Shown here: one piece after another, positions 36,223 to 48,919 of the stretch
Numbering within the stretch: position 1 is the first letter of the stretch
How the letters are laid out: each line of letters opens with the position of its first letter
Assembly: GCF_050947335.1 (NCBI RefSeq)
Contig: NC_134983.1
Location: 9,548,001-9,612,000, forward strand
From: Megachile rotundata
Taxonomy: Eukaryota > Arthropoda > Insecta > Hymenoptera > Megachilidae
Length of the DNA stretch: 64,000 nucleotides
Direction of reading: 5' to 3'
The notes under the pieces: generated by a model
Databases searched by the model: none
Told to the model about the DNA's origin: nothing
The model's input: the letters and a program-made list of their open reading frames with translations, nothing else
Translations under genes and position numbers: made by a program

Positions 36223-39200
36223 ATGTCGAAACCAGACGAAAATGTCGACACAGGAGACACAGGAGACAATTCGAACGGATCTTCTGCAGAGACCACATCG
36301 TCTCGTGGCGGAGACTTTGAAACAAAACTCGAGACTGATCGAAGTAAACGATTTGATTATTTACTAAAACAGACTGAAATATTTTCTCATTTCATGACGA
36401 ACAATCAGAAAGATAAAGCCGGAAGTCCTTTGAAAATCAAAGCTGGCAGGCCTAGGAAACAACCAGAGGCTCCAGTAAAAGCCGATTCCGGTGATCACAG
36501 ACACCGTAAAACAGAACAAGAGGAAGACGAGGAATTGTTAGCAGAGAGTAATGCAAGTGTAGCGCCAACTACGCGTTTCGAATCGTCGCCGCACTACATT
36601 AAATCCGGTGAGTTACGAGATTATCAAATACGAGGTTTAAATTGGATGATATCCTTGTATGAGAATGGTATCAATGGTATCTTGGCGGATGAGATGGGTC
36701 TGGGAAAGACCCTTCAAACTATTTCGCTGCTGGGATACATGAAACACTTCAGAAACATTCCTGGCCCACACATAGTCATTGTACCAAAATCTACTTTGGC
36801 AAATTGGATGAATGAGTTCAAAAAATGGTGTCCCACTCTGAGAGCGGTTTGCCTTATAGGAGATGCAGAAACCAGAAATACTTTCATTAGAGATGTTATG
36901 ATGCCTGGTGAATGGGACGTTTGTGTGACGTCTTACGAAATGGTTATCAAGGAGAAATCAGTATTTAAAAAATTCAATTGGCGATATATGGTAATCGATG
37001 AAGCTCATAGGATAAAAAATGAAAAATCAAAATTATCAGAGATATTAAGAGAATTTAAAACAGCTAATCGCCTTTTGTTAACTGGAACACCTTTACAGAA
37101 TAATCTCCATGAACTGTGGTCTTTGCTCAATTTTCTATTACCTGATGTGTTTAATAGTTCAGATGATTTTGACTCATGGTTCAATACCAACAGTTTCTTG
37201 GGTGACAACTCGTTAGTTGAAAGACTACACGCAGTTCTTCGGCCGTTCCTCCTGAGACGCTTGAAGTCCGAAGTAGAAAAAGGACTCAAGCCAAAGAAAG
37301 AAATTAAAGTATACATTGGTCTCAGCAAAATGCAAAGGGAGTGGTATACCAAGGTACTCATGAAGGACATAGACATAGTTAACGGTGCTGGAAAGATCGA
37401 AAAGATGCGACTACAAAACATTTTGATGCAGTTACGCAAATGCTGCAACCATCCATATTTGTTTGATGGTGCAGAACCTGGACCTCCTTATACTACTGAT
37501 GAACATCTTGTTTACAACTGCGGTAAAATGGTGATATTAGATAAATTATTGCCAAAATTACAGCAACAAGAATCACGAGTTCTTATATTTAGTCAAATGA
37601 CAAGAATGTTAGACATTTTGGAAGATTATTGTCACTGGAGGGGTTTCCAGTATTGCCGTCTAGACGGAAACACGGCGCACGAAGACAGACAGCGTCAGAT
37701 CAACGAATACAACGCACCAGAAAGCGAGAAGTTTATCTTCATGCTGTCGACTCGCGCGGGTGGTTTAGGTATTAACTTGGCAACAGCCGACGTAGTTATT
37801 ATTTATGATTCTGATTGGAATCCGCAGATGGACTTGCAGGCAATGGACCGGGCCCATCGTATAGGACAACAAAAGCAAGTACGAGTGTTCAGGTTTATTA
37901 CAGAAAACACAGTGGAAGAAAAGATTGTAGAACGCGCGGAAGTTAAGTTACGTTTGGACAAATTAGTTATACAGCAAGGACGATTGGTCGACGCGAAGCA
38001 GACTGCGCTAAATAAGGATGAAATGTTGAACATGATCAGGCACGGAGCTAACGAGGTGTTCGCGTCGAAGGACAGTGCTATCACTGATGAAGACATAGAC
38101 ACTATTTTACAGAAAGGTGAGGCAAAAACGGAGGAGATGAAGCAGAAATTAGAAAGTTTGGGTGAGTCATCTTTGCGTAACTTTACGGTTGACGCACCTA
38201 CGGATTCCGTGTATCAGTTCGAGGGCGAGGACTATCGTGAAAAGCAAAAGATTCTGGGACTCGGCAATTGGATCGAACCGCCTAAACGAGAGCGCAAGGC
38301 CAACTACGCGGTCGATGCTTACTTCCGAGAAGCTCTCAGGGTGTCGGAACCGAAAGCTCCAAAAGCACCCAGGCCTCCGAAGCAACCGATTGTCCAGGAC
38401 TTTCAGTTTTTCCCGCCACGATTGTTCGAGTTGCTTGATCAAGAGATCTACTACTTCCGGCAAACCGTGGGATACAAAGTTCCTAAGAATCCTGAGCTTG
38501 GATCGGACGCGGCCAGAATTCAGAAAGAAGAGCAACGTAAGATAGACGAGGCTCAACCGTTAACCGATGAAGAGGTCGCAGAGAAGGAGAAATTGCTCAC
38601 TCAAGGTTTTACAAATTGGACGAAAAGGGACTTCAATCAGTTCATTAAAGCGAATGAGAAATACGGTCGAGACGATATCGAAAATATCGCGAAAGAAGTG
38701 GAGGGGAAAACGCCGGAAGAGGTGATGGAATATTCGGCCGTATTCTGGGAACGTTGCCACGAGCTGCAAGATATCGATAGGGTGATGGCCCAAATCGAGC
38801 GTGGCGAAGCGAAGATACAAAGACGAGCTGGCATCAAGAAAGCTTTGGACGCTAAGATGGCAAGATACCGTGCCCCGTTCCACCAATTAAGGATAGCCTA
38901 CGGTACGAACAAAGGAAAGAATTACACCGAAGAAGAAGATCGTTTCCTAGTTTGCATGTTGCACAAACTTGGTTTCGATAAAGAGAACGTTTACGAAGAA
39001 CTTCGAGCCACGGTCAGATCAGCGCCGCAATTCCGTTTCGACTGGTTCGTCAAGTCCCGTACGGCTTTGGAATTGCAACGACGATGCAATACTTTGATTA
39101 CCCTGATAGAACGCGAGAATCAAGAGTTGGAAGAGCGGGAGAGACAAGAGAGGAGAAAGAAGGGTGGCAGTATCGGCGCGAAACCTGCGTCCAAACGGAA

Positions 39201-39252
39201 GCAAGAAAACTTGCCTGCGCCGCAAGATAAACCACGGAAAAAGAAGAAATAA
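36223..39252 (+). CDS. Iswi: ISWI chromatin-remodelling ATPase
   Basis: One uninterrupted frame of 1009 residues; the start is the ATG in AAAAATGTCGAAACC at 36223 (an in-frame ATG 15 bases upstream is less likely). ISWI is the ATPase of nucleosome-sliding complexes (NURF, ACF, CHRAC in flies) in the nucleus. Visible features in order: acidic N-terminus; SNF2 ATPase with GILADEMGLGKT (Walker A, about residue 156), DEAH at 259, LLTGTPLQNN; helicase C lobe with LDGNTAHEDRQ, STRAGGLGINL and QAMDRAHRIGQ at 539; HAND region; SANT domain from about 796 (FTNWTKRDFNQFIKANEKYG); SLIDE domain from about 890 (YRAPFHQLRIAYGTNKGKNY); and a basic tail ending PRKKKK. Length agrees with the family. Codon use is balanced and GC-richer than the flanks. 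No coding intron is present. Confidence 0.97.
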   Translation: MSKPDENVDTGDTGDNSNGSSAETTSSRGGDFETKLETDRSKRFDYLLKQTEIFSHFMTNNQKDKAGSPLKIKAGRPRKQPEAPVKADSGDHRHRKTEQEEDEELLAESNASVAPTTRFESSPHYIKSGELRDYQIRGLNWMISLYENGINGILADEMGLGKTLQTISLLGYMKHFRNIPGPHIVIVPKSTLANWMNEFKKWCPTLRAVCLIGDAETRNTFIRDVMMPGEWDVCVTSYEMVIKEKSVFKKFNWRYMVIDEAHRIKNEKSKLSEILREFKTANRLLLTGTPLQNNLHELWSLLNFLLPDVFNSSDDFDSWFNTNSFLGDNSLVERLHAVLRPFLLRRLKSEVEKGLKPKKEIKVYIGLSKMQREWYTKVLMKDIDIVNGAGKIEKMRLQNILMQLRKCCNHPYLFDGAEPGPPYTTDEHLVYNCGKMVILDKLLPKLQQQESRVLIFSQMTRMLDILEDYCHWRGFQYCRLDGNTAHEDRQRQINEYNAPESEKFIFMLSTRAGGLGINLATADVVIIYDSDWNPQMDLQAMDRAHRIGQQKQVRVFRFITENTVEEKIVERAEVKLRLDKLVIQQGRLVDAKQTALNKDEMLNMIRHGANEVFASKDSAITDEDIDTILQKGEAKTEEMKQKLESLGESSLRNFTVDAPTDSVYQFEGEDYREKQKILGLGNWIEPPKRERKANYAVDAYFREALRVSEPKAPKAPRPPKQPIVQDFQFFPPRLFELLDQEIYYFRQTVGYKVPKNPELGSDAARIQKEEQRKIDEAQPLTDEEVAEKEKLLTQGFTNWTKRDFNQFIKANEKYGRDDIENIAKEVEGKTPEEVMEYSAVFWERCHELQDIDRVMAQIERGEAKIQRRAGIKKALDAKMARYRAPFHQLRIAYGTNKGKNYTEEEDRFLVCMLHKLGFDKENVYEELRATVRSAPQFRFDWFVKSRTALELQRRCNTLITLIERENQELEERERQERRKKGGSIGAKPASKRKQENLPAPQDKPRKKKK

Positions 39253-39479
39253 GTATTGGTTCTGCCGGAAGAACTGAAGTTTCTGTTTGTTTCTTCAGAC
39301 ATCACAACCATCGTTTCATTGTTTATTCTCCTTCCGATATTTAACTTCATTCATGTTCAACAAATTCGCGTAACGTCGCGTCGTCCTTCCTCTCATACTT
39401 TGTGGCCCGTGTTTTCAGTGTAATTATATTCAACTCGCTTCGCTCTCAAAGGACGATAGTTGAATTCAACGTGCGTGGA

Positions 39480-39485
39480 AATAAA
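39480..39485 (+). terminator. candidate poly(A) signal of ISWI
   Basis: AATAAA lies 228 bases after the ISWI stop codon, a normal 3' UTR length. Placement is by motif alone. Confidence 0.4.
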
Positions 39486-39499
39486 AATTTATTAATAAT

Positions 39500-42400
39500 G
39501 GCGAAAATTTACTTATTCATAAAGGAAACAAATAACAATTAAAAACATATTTTTGAATGTAATATCAAACGATAGCTCTTTTTTTATATATTTATACGTA
39601 TAGAGTTTTTTTGACTTGTTACTGCAAATACCTGTGCATTCGATTACAACGTAGGCTTCTTTTAGATAAAAGAAAGAAAGAGAAAGAAACACGAAGAAGA
39701 AAGAGAAATTTCACGATTTTAGTTTGGAAAAACTTATAAGGAGCTATAGAGTCTTATGTTCCCGTTATGTGTTGGGGTATAACGTTGCTTTCCTTTAGCT
39801 GAGAATAAGGTAGGCTTGTTAAATGTTTCTCGAATGATCATCAATGAAACATCATTTATGGGAATCTGATTGTAGTATGGATTTAAATTATGAGATTTGT
39901 TAATTTATAATTTTGAAGTTTTAAAAAAAGCGACTAAAAAGGAAAAGTAATGCATAAGTGGTTCCTATGTTCAACGATCGTATTTTAATCTGTCATGGCC
40001 GCTTGCTTGCGCATGCGCGTTGCGTGAAAAAGTAGTTGCAAAAGGAATTTGGCGCGCGAAGGCTCCCTACATTTGATGGGTTTTAAAATTGAAAAAAAAG
40101 TGTCCCGTCGTTTTAAATTTTTAAGAAGGTTATGAAAAACTTCACGTAAACTTTCCTGTATTCGCATATAAAATGAAAGTGAACAAGGATAGTGATTAAA
40201 TCCTTTTTTAACATTTCCTCTTAATCGAAGGAAGCCTAAGTTGTTACATGACCGTTCATTGAAGTTAAAGAAATATGACACCAATCGCAATCTATGTAGT
40301 TCACACGTGAATGCGTATGTACCTTGATTTCATTCTCTACACCGAGAAACATGTACTGTAATATTACATGAACGATTTTATTTATTTACTAGCATTTTAA
40401 TGGCATTGTAATTCGTTTTACGAATAAAATATCATGTGCCGCATCAGGTGAAAATCTAATCTGCTTAACTGGTTACACCTCATCAGAAAATCAGCAAAGG
40501 GTCGCAGGAGAAACGAAATCATTAACTCTTCGGACAAGGTGAATCTATTTTGTTTATATTCATTTCATATTTATTGGATTTTTTGAATTCGTAGTAATGA
40601 ACGAGGAAAAATATAAATCGTGACATTTGTTTCGAAGCTGAATCTTAATAAGCAATCATTAATAATATATCGTAATTATACATACATATATATATATTAA
40701 ATAGCAAATGTATATTGCTTAATTATTTTAAAAAAAAATTGAAATAGTCGCAAAAACAAAACATGCACAAATTACAAATATGACGATGATTACCTACAAT
40801 AGATTTTACATTTTAAGAGATTTCCACCCCCTTTGTGCAGAGACTCCAAAAAGTTATCACATATACATCGACGTTTTTCTTTTTCTCTAAACGTTAATCC
40901 TAAACTAATATTTAAAGTTCCATGAGGATTAATACCTTTTCGTAGTTAATTTTTTGGATATAATTTACATAGTATAAATCGAATTTCAATACTTACATTA
41001 ACATTTTTATGATAAATTGATAACTAATTAATAAGCTACAGACTGAAAATAATCGAAAGTTACAAATTTTACATGAAAAATTTCATTGATACACTATATT
41101 CATATTTTCATTTAAACCATTGATTGCGATATATTTAATATCTATTTCATGGTACACCATTGAAATTTAATAAATAGCAATGATTGTAATGGAAATAGAA
41201 ACACATTTTTTTCAAGTACATGTAAATACTTGCAATGTTGAAAATAATTTTTTATATTTTATAATTTTTCACGTATATAATTAAAGTTAATGATTATTTA
41301 TAAGCAGTTAAAATGTATAAACATATATTGTGGTTTTCTGTTGAAAGTATTTTATGAAACATAGGAAACAATTCTTTCTTTCACGCAAACAAAAATATCC
41401 TCCAAAATAAATGACAATTTGTTTCTAATTTTTACATTACATTAATGTTAGTAGAAAAGTAGATTCTCAATGAATTTGACAAAGTAAGATAGAATCATTA
41501 ATATAATATTTTTGAATCACTTTTTAAGGCCCCGAAGTTAATTAAGATCACCACGGGATACAATAGTCTCATTATTATACTTTATATTTGGTGTTACATG
41601 TTATTTCATTTTACCTTCATTCAAATAAATATTTGTTCTTTTTTGAAATAAGTATATTAAAAAAAGAAACGAATTCCAAAACTGGAACAGTATATACAAG
41701 AGATGTATTTTCTTTATACTATATTTTTCATTGTTAAGAGCATCAGGTATCTATCTTTATCAATGACATTTATATATATTACCAAATCAGTTGCTATTGG
41801 TTATCATATTTAAACAGAATAAATTTTTTTATTTTATCCTTGAATCAATAAAATACCTTCAGAAAAAGTGAATATTTATAATCCTTAATAACAAAGCAAG
41901 CCATCAGACGTTTCAAATAATAATGATTATTTATAACAAAACTTATATATGTAAATAGTATTGATGAATCTTAATTCTAATACGATCTTAATTTAACATT
42001 CATAAGAAATTACTTAACCGTCATACGTGTAATCAATATTGCTGATTAAAATACACATATGTTACATTACAAGGGGTATACACAAAGTTTGCAAGAAACT
42101 AAAGTATTCGTTTTATGATGATTGCTTATCCTACTATTTTTGTTCTTTTTTTTAAGTTTTCCTTCATTTTTTGTTCTTGTTTTGTTTAATATCTAATATA
42201 TCACTATCTTATTTTATTACATTTGTTTCTGAAAATCATACAGCAATCTTATTCCGTCTGAGGTTAATCGGCAGTAGAATACATTTAGTTTACAACGGAT
42301 ACAATCTGTTCCTTTAATTATTACAATTGTTAAAAATAATATGACTCATTTATAAATTTATATAATTATCTATGGCAAGGACCGGCCCAACTGTAAGTTT

Positions 42401-44712
42401 GTAAATATACTTATAGATTTTGTTTTCTTTGCCTTTTTCTTTAAATGTACAAATAATAAATGAATCATAAACAATTTTATTAATAGAAAAATTGTACCTT
42501 TTAATACAATAATAGTAAATAATAGTGAAAAATTCAATGAAATAAATGACTGAATTATATTAATAATAGACTCAAATAAAATATAAAAATTATATTTTCA
42601 ATTAGTTACAATTTTCAGTAGTAATTTATAATTGCAGTAATCATCATAATTTGGTGTTTCTATCAATTCATTGTCAAACACGCACTCTAGCGTATATTAT
42701 TGAGTGTACATCGTTCACCATGTAGATATTTAAAAATTTTAATGATTACATCTGCCTACACTTTAGAGTTTGCAATAATAGCAATAACAATAGTAATACT
42801 GGTAAATTATATGGCGCGGTAAGCAACTTTTTTTATCTCGCTTAGATATCTAGTACATGTATATATATATATATAAATTTATGTCTATACTTATATATAT
42901 ATATATATAATCATTTTTCTTTTTTTACCTACCTAATACGTATACTAAAATTCGTTATTGGAAATCTACAATTTGATAATTTTTTGCAATACCAAAAAAT
43001 TCAGTATGCACCCAATTCATTACAATTGCAATGATGATACTTCTTTTTACAATTAATATTTTATTGAACTTTTAGTGAATTCTGATTATATTATAGACAA
43101 TAATTCTTACTATGCATGCTTAAGATAGTTATATTTCTTTATTCGATCAAATAAATGTGCACATAAAAATTCCTAAAATTTTTTGTTATATTTCATTTTA
43201 TTATATTTTAGTTTTTTTTTTGTGCAAGATCCTCTTGCAGAGATATCATATCACGTATTGTTTTTATCATTCTTAAATGTAATTTCATTACATACATAGT
43301 AAGAGAAAGAGTGAGAATTTCACTTAGTTCTGGTGATATTTAACAGAAAAATCAACCCAGTGTTTTTATTATATATAACGTTATAAAACATATAATTCTA
43401 TCCTATTTAAAGAAATATCAGCACGTGTCATGAACTTAATAATACAAATAATGTAACAATCATTCAGTACTCATTGAAAACATAATGAGACACACAGTAT
43501 GCTTAATAAATAAAAAGTGCATATTATTTCGATAGCATATTTATATGGTGAAATGCAAATTGAAATTATAATTAATAAAAATATTGAAAAGATTGATCGA
43601 TACAAACTTTTATATAATAATTATATAAAGTAATATTAGTAAATGTTTAATTAAATCGATTTATTGATAGAAACTTTGGAGGCTAAGTTGTATTCAAAAA
43701 TATCCCAATATTTGGGAATATGACGGTAATTATGTACACATTGTAAAGCACATGAAAAGTAATATACTAAATTATAATTATTCCATATAACACAAAATAC
43801 TATTTGATCCAATAAAAATACTACTCATGATTAAAATGCTCTAAAAAATAAAACAAGTTCACTGAAATCAAGAACACCCAAATAAACGTGTAGACTTCTT
43901 GATTTTTTAATTGATTAACAACTAATCAATGTTCTTTATGATTTCTAATAAAATTAATAAAATTACAAGATACCGACATTCTTGGACACCACTTACACTC
44001 TATAGCTCCTACCAATAATTAACGCAAGAAACTGGGTCATGATGACCTTGAGATTCTGATTCTAAAATCGAGTTTATAGTAGTCACTTTGTATATTGCAT
44101 ATAAGTTAAATTACAGAAAATGAATGTACTCCGTCATTTATACATTAGAAAATAATAAAATTCTGTAAGTCTTGAACAAATTATATCAAAATAAAATATC
44201 TTTTGCAACTGATTTATGATTTTGCTATCATAAAAAGACTGTTCGAAAACATAAATATACGTGTGACAACTATACATTCGATGTAAAAGAAATAAAAACA
44301 TTCGATCGTAAATTAAATATTATAACAGGTACTTATACTGCAGTGTAATAATAACAGTTAATATTCGCGACTGTTAAAATAAATTTTCGATATCGTCAGC
44401 GGTAAACGATACGCTGTATATGCGGTTTAAAATGCTACAAATCTCCTGTCTCGTAATCGCATAAAAATAATATCACGCAATAAAAAAAAAACAAAGAGGA
44501 CTTCTTAAATCGACAAAAGTGACTGGACGAGATGAATGTATCTAAAAAAAAAAAGAAAAAGGAACAAAATAGATAGTGTTGTGCACATAGAAATTCAACA
44601 CCCTGTCCTTATATTCCTCTATAAGCAAGATAAGAGAATCTAAGTGAAAGCCTTAATTTGAAATCAGATGCCTCCAAGGGGGTGGATCAGGGGGTGGAGG
44701 CAAAGGGACTGG
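39500..44712. other. AT-rich gene-free stretch; may include the CUEDC2 3' UTR
   Basis: More than 5 kb without a recognisable frame, RNA gene or tandem array of note. There is a TA microsatellite at 42860-42910. The part next to 44712 is the start of the CUEDC2 3' UTR on the minus strand; how far this runs is unknown. A GC-richer block with CATGCGCGTTGCG sits at 40.0-40.07 kb. Confidence 0.4.
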
Positions 44713-46043
44713 TTACGGTCGAGAATGACCTTTTTTTCTGCCGCCTTCATTGCCATCTTCCTCTTCACCGCCCCTTCTGACTTCAGTATATCGTTCACCT
44801 TTTACGCTCACAATCTTGTTATCCAGATAGCGCACTAATTTTTTTGGTTCCGTTTTCGGAGCAACTGGACGATGTTCCCGTGAATCATCATCTCTATCGA
44901 CGTAACTATACCGTGCAATAATGCGCGATTTCAGTTCTTCGTCATTCACTCTGGTCTTGTTACGACCGTTTGGCTGCCACAATATAATTATGTTATTCAT
45001 ATTGATCAATTCAGAATTATTAATTAACAGATAGCTGATGTTCATGCATTCATAATATGTTTAAATTTGCAAAGTATACATAAATCATATGATCTATGAG
45101 ATCTGCAGTCTATAGATTACATAAACGTTTGTAGTCTATTAATTAACTCATCACTTTTGTCAACAATATTTTAATTGATGATATTTAACTTTTAAATCTA
45201 ACATAAAAAATATACATTACTAAACTATAACAAATATTTACATGGAAAAGAATAAATTATTAATATAATTACCGTTAAAAATGTAAGATTACTGACGATA
45301 CTTTGCCCTGCTTCTTGTCGGTGTAATGCAAGTTGTGCTGCCTTTGCTATATCCCCACTAGCAACTGCCAAACAATGTCTGGCTTCTGCTAGGCTCGCAG
45401 CAGGGAACATTTCTTGTAATAGTGCTACTTGATGCCAAGAAGATTCCTGCTGTGAAGAATTAATTATTGTATTTACATAAATAAATGATAATCAAAAGAG
45501 TAATAAAAGCAGCTTACTTCAGAAAAATATTCTCCACTCGAATCACTTCCAGCATCACTTGTTTCTGAGAGGTGATGAACTCTCATTCTTTGTGTACCAG
45601 GCGGTAATAAAGCGGTTAAACTAATATGACTCAAAGGATCATGAGGTTGGCAATTCTCATTTTCCTTACTTTCTTGCCGTAATTTACTTTCAATATCCAA
45701 TAACCATTTGGACACAGCTTCTTTTTCAATGGTAGAAAATTCAGGAAGACAAGCAGAAACCATTTCACATAGTCCATCAACATCTAATTCTTCATCCAGT
45801 GCACTTTCTTCTACCATACTCACCACATAGCTTAAAACAATGTCATCAATTAAGCTGAAAAAAATATTTTCATAAGTTGCAACAACAATATACACATATA
45901 TTTTTGGTACATAATACACGAGAAGCATTTCCTTTCTTTTTTAAATGTTTGTACCTTAATTGGGCAGTGGGTACTTCCTTTCTCACAAAACTAAACAAGG
46001 ACTTCTTCACTAATTCTTCCTTTTCATCCATTGTACGATTCAT
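44713..46043 (-). CDS. CUEDC2: CUE domain-containing protein 2
   Basis: Four minus-strand exons: 46043-45955, 45854-45518, 45449-45273 and 44973-44713; 287 residues, the same length as the human protein. The N-terminal half has the conserved helical region (SLIDDIVLSYVVSMVEES, then an LCEMVSACLPEF-type stretch). The ubiquitin-binding CUE domain is at about residues 149-185 (ALLQEMFPAASLAEARHCLA). The C-terminal block ELKSRIIARYSYVD, HRPVAPKTEPKKLVRYLDNK and VKGERYTEVR is diagnostic of CUEDC2. In vertebrates it acts as an adaptor linked to IKK, steroid receptors and Cdc20. The exon 3 acceptor is a CAGCAG tandem, making one Gln optional. An acceptor-like TATTTTAG just upstream of the ATG suggests a noncoding first exon, perhaps around 46.8-46.9 kb. 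Confidence 0.9.
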
Positions 46044-48919
46044 TCTAAAATAATTATGTATTAACATAGTTAAAAAAAGTTTATTACTTATACATAACTA
46101 ATTTAATGTTTATTAATTTCTTGACTTGATTATAGCATTTTCCAAACAATTATTAAGTGACTTTCATAAAATTACTTGAATTATTATAATAGTAAAATTC
46201 TTCTTTTACATGTATAAGTATCAAAATTTTTAAATAAAATATAAACTTCGATAAACAGTTTAATATACGTATATAAAGCTATTTCTTTCTCGAAGAATAA
46301 ATTATGTTTCATGAATTACAATGTTCGAATGAACTTGTCACACCCGCTCAATTTATCGCGTGGAAAATTTTAATGATATCAACATTAAAGTTAACGATTA
46401 ATGTATACGTTCTATTTTTATTTCAAAACTTTCAATTTTGTAAACTAATTACAGTTCAATAATTAGCATTCTACCTAGGTTAAGAAAAATAAGGCAAAAC
46501 CGATAACATGGAATCTACGACGAATTTGCATTTAACAAAGAAAATTGTAACCGTGGTTTGGTCATTATATAATGAAAAAAAAAACTAATCTTTTATAACA
46601 TGTCAAACAGTAAAATATAGATGAAAAGGATAATTAAGAAAAACGCAAAAGGACAGGAAGAAATTGATAGAAAGGTGGTAGCAGCGCCGGTCACTCAGGC
46701 TTTAACATCTACGTCCGTCTATGAAGGCGAAGGGATTTGGTGAAAAAACTAATGAACCTATTCAATTACAAAAATGTAGGGAATACAAACCTGATCTTAT
46801 TCGCTTGTTCAAAATCCCTGGATTGTATTTGAAGCTGAAAACTGATAAAAATTTCGTATACAAACAACGTTCCTCGATTTGACAGTTCGGCAAGGGGAGG
46901 GGTAGAGATCTTGTGGCGCCATCACATTGCGCGACCCACTTTGGGATCAAATCAGCAATTCCAATAGTAAAAATTTAATTAATGACTGAATTTGCTCAAT
47001 AAAAATTCTTACGTCGAATAAAATAATTATCTCTATTTGTAACGAACAACGAACATATTGTTTCTATTAGAATTTTGAAGTACATATATTGCTTATTATA
47101 AGTATGGAAATTCGATTTGACAAATGCCAATATCGATCATGGCAACCCTTAAAATTTGTATGGTATGAATTTTAATTAAAACCTTAATTTGTATTTGAAT
47201 AAATAAATATGACATTATTTATTGATTTGTTGCTGTCGTATTTATAGAAACGTACGGAATTTGCATATTAAATGTTGTTTAAATAAAACGAAAATATTTT
47301 GAATGAATTGCCATTATTGAATAGACATTATTACTTTGTAATTGTTTACTGTCTAATAATGTCGAAACTATTGTAGTCAAGTTACTCTTTAATCGAATAC
47401 TCGAGATAAGATATCTTCCAATAAGGTAAAATCGATATAGTAATCTGAATGTTATGATATTCTAGAGTTGAGCATTAAACTTTGAAATAAAAAGAAAATA
47501 TTTAGGGATAATAAATAATCTTTTACTTAGACAGAAATTTTTTGAAGATTTCTGTATAAAATTGTTATTTCAAAAGTAACGAATATTAATATTATTTATT
47601 ATGATAATTATAACAACACAATTTAATTTGCTATATACTGCTATAGCAATTTATTTATAAGACATAATTTCACATGTTACAATGTACATATACTTTCCAG
47701 TCATATATGAATTTTTTACAATAAACGTAATTTCGTAACTGTCCTCGTTTTAATATGTATCATATACTTAGAATGCTTATATGCAAGCATAATTTAAAAC
47801 ATATAACTAATTCGTTCGAAATTAATTAAAAATTACGATAATCTAGGAACCTAAAACAGGAGTTATAAGACAACATAAAATAGAGTAATGAATTATCATT
47901 CTATAATCTTACCTAACAATAATGAATTTTTATGACTACATGTAAATGCATCGATTTTCCATTGATTTAGTAGCAAAATTAAATATCTTCCTAAATCATA
48001 CAATATACAATTATTCAAATCGATGTAACCGAAATAAACAATATTTCAATACAACGCAAATTGTAATACAATTATAAAACTTGTTCTATGATCTCAATGA
48101 GTGCAACTAAGCCTTTTTTGTTGTTTATAAATATTTAATTAAAGCAGGAAAGATCTACTTTCTTTAGCAATAATTGAAGATTAATTAATCAACGCCTAAC
48201 TGACCATCGAAATCGTTATTTAAATTACAATTTTATGGAGATATAAAAGCGTGGATTAATTTTTACACAAATAAATTATGACTATACTTAAAGACAATTA
48301 ACGGTCATGTACAGTACTCAGTTCCTAGGAGTTACACAATAAAACTGGTTATAGGTACTTTTATAAATATGTACAATTGATCAATTATTTTCATTCGAAT
48401 CGTACTTTCCAGCGTAATCGATAGTATAGAAATATCAGTTTTGAACAGTGAACTCGCAGAAAACGCTCGAAAGATACATTTATGTATAGCTGCTATAATT
48501 CATATAGCAAGTGGTAAAAATAGTTTTACTTTTTCAATCGCATACATTCTTCTATTTACAACATTAATGAAATATTCTTTCATATTCCTCTAAGAACAAA
48601 CGGCAGAGTTTTAATACATATCTTTGTTCAATGCTTTGATCAATCAGAAATGAAGCTAAAAGCTTATTGTAATAATAGATTACATAAAACGATATCACAA
48701 AAGTAATATTATATGTATATGTATGTATTATACACTGGTTTCTTTTATACGTGTTTAAAAGATAATCGTTAAAATCAATCTCAGAACAAAAGTTTATAAG
48801 GTACTTTGATAGCAATAAGATTACCCTAAGAACTTTTTAAAAAACTAAAAGCGTAGATCTCGTACTCTTTATCATTTTTTCGTTAAACAACCCAATCACT
48901 GAATTTATCCAACATCTTA
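46044..48919. other. intergenic: CUEDC2 5' side and 3' side of the BTB gene
   Basis: AT-rich, with no gene seen. A GC-richer patch near 46.68-46.95 kb, with GGCGCCATCACATTGCGCGAC, is a plausible CUEDC2 promoter. The portion from about 47.2 kb to 48.9 kb probably includes the 3' UTR of the minus-strand BTB gene. Confidence 0.4.

Noticed and set aside
37005..39225. Antisense open frames across ISWI
   Set aside because: Shadows of a long GC-richer coding exon. None has independent support.
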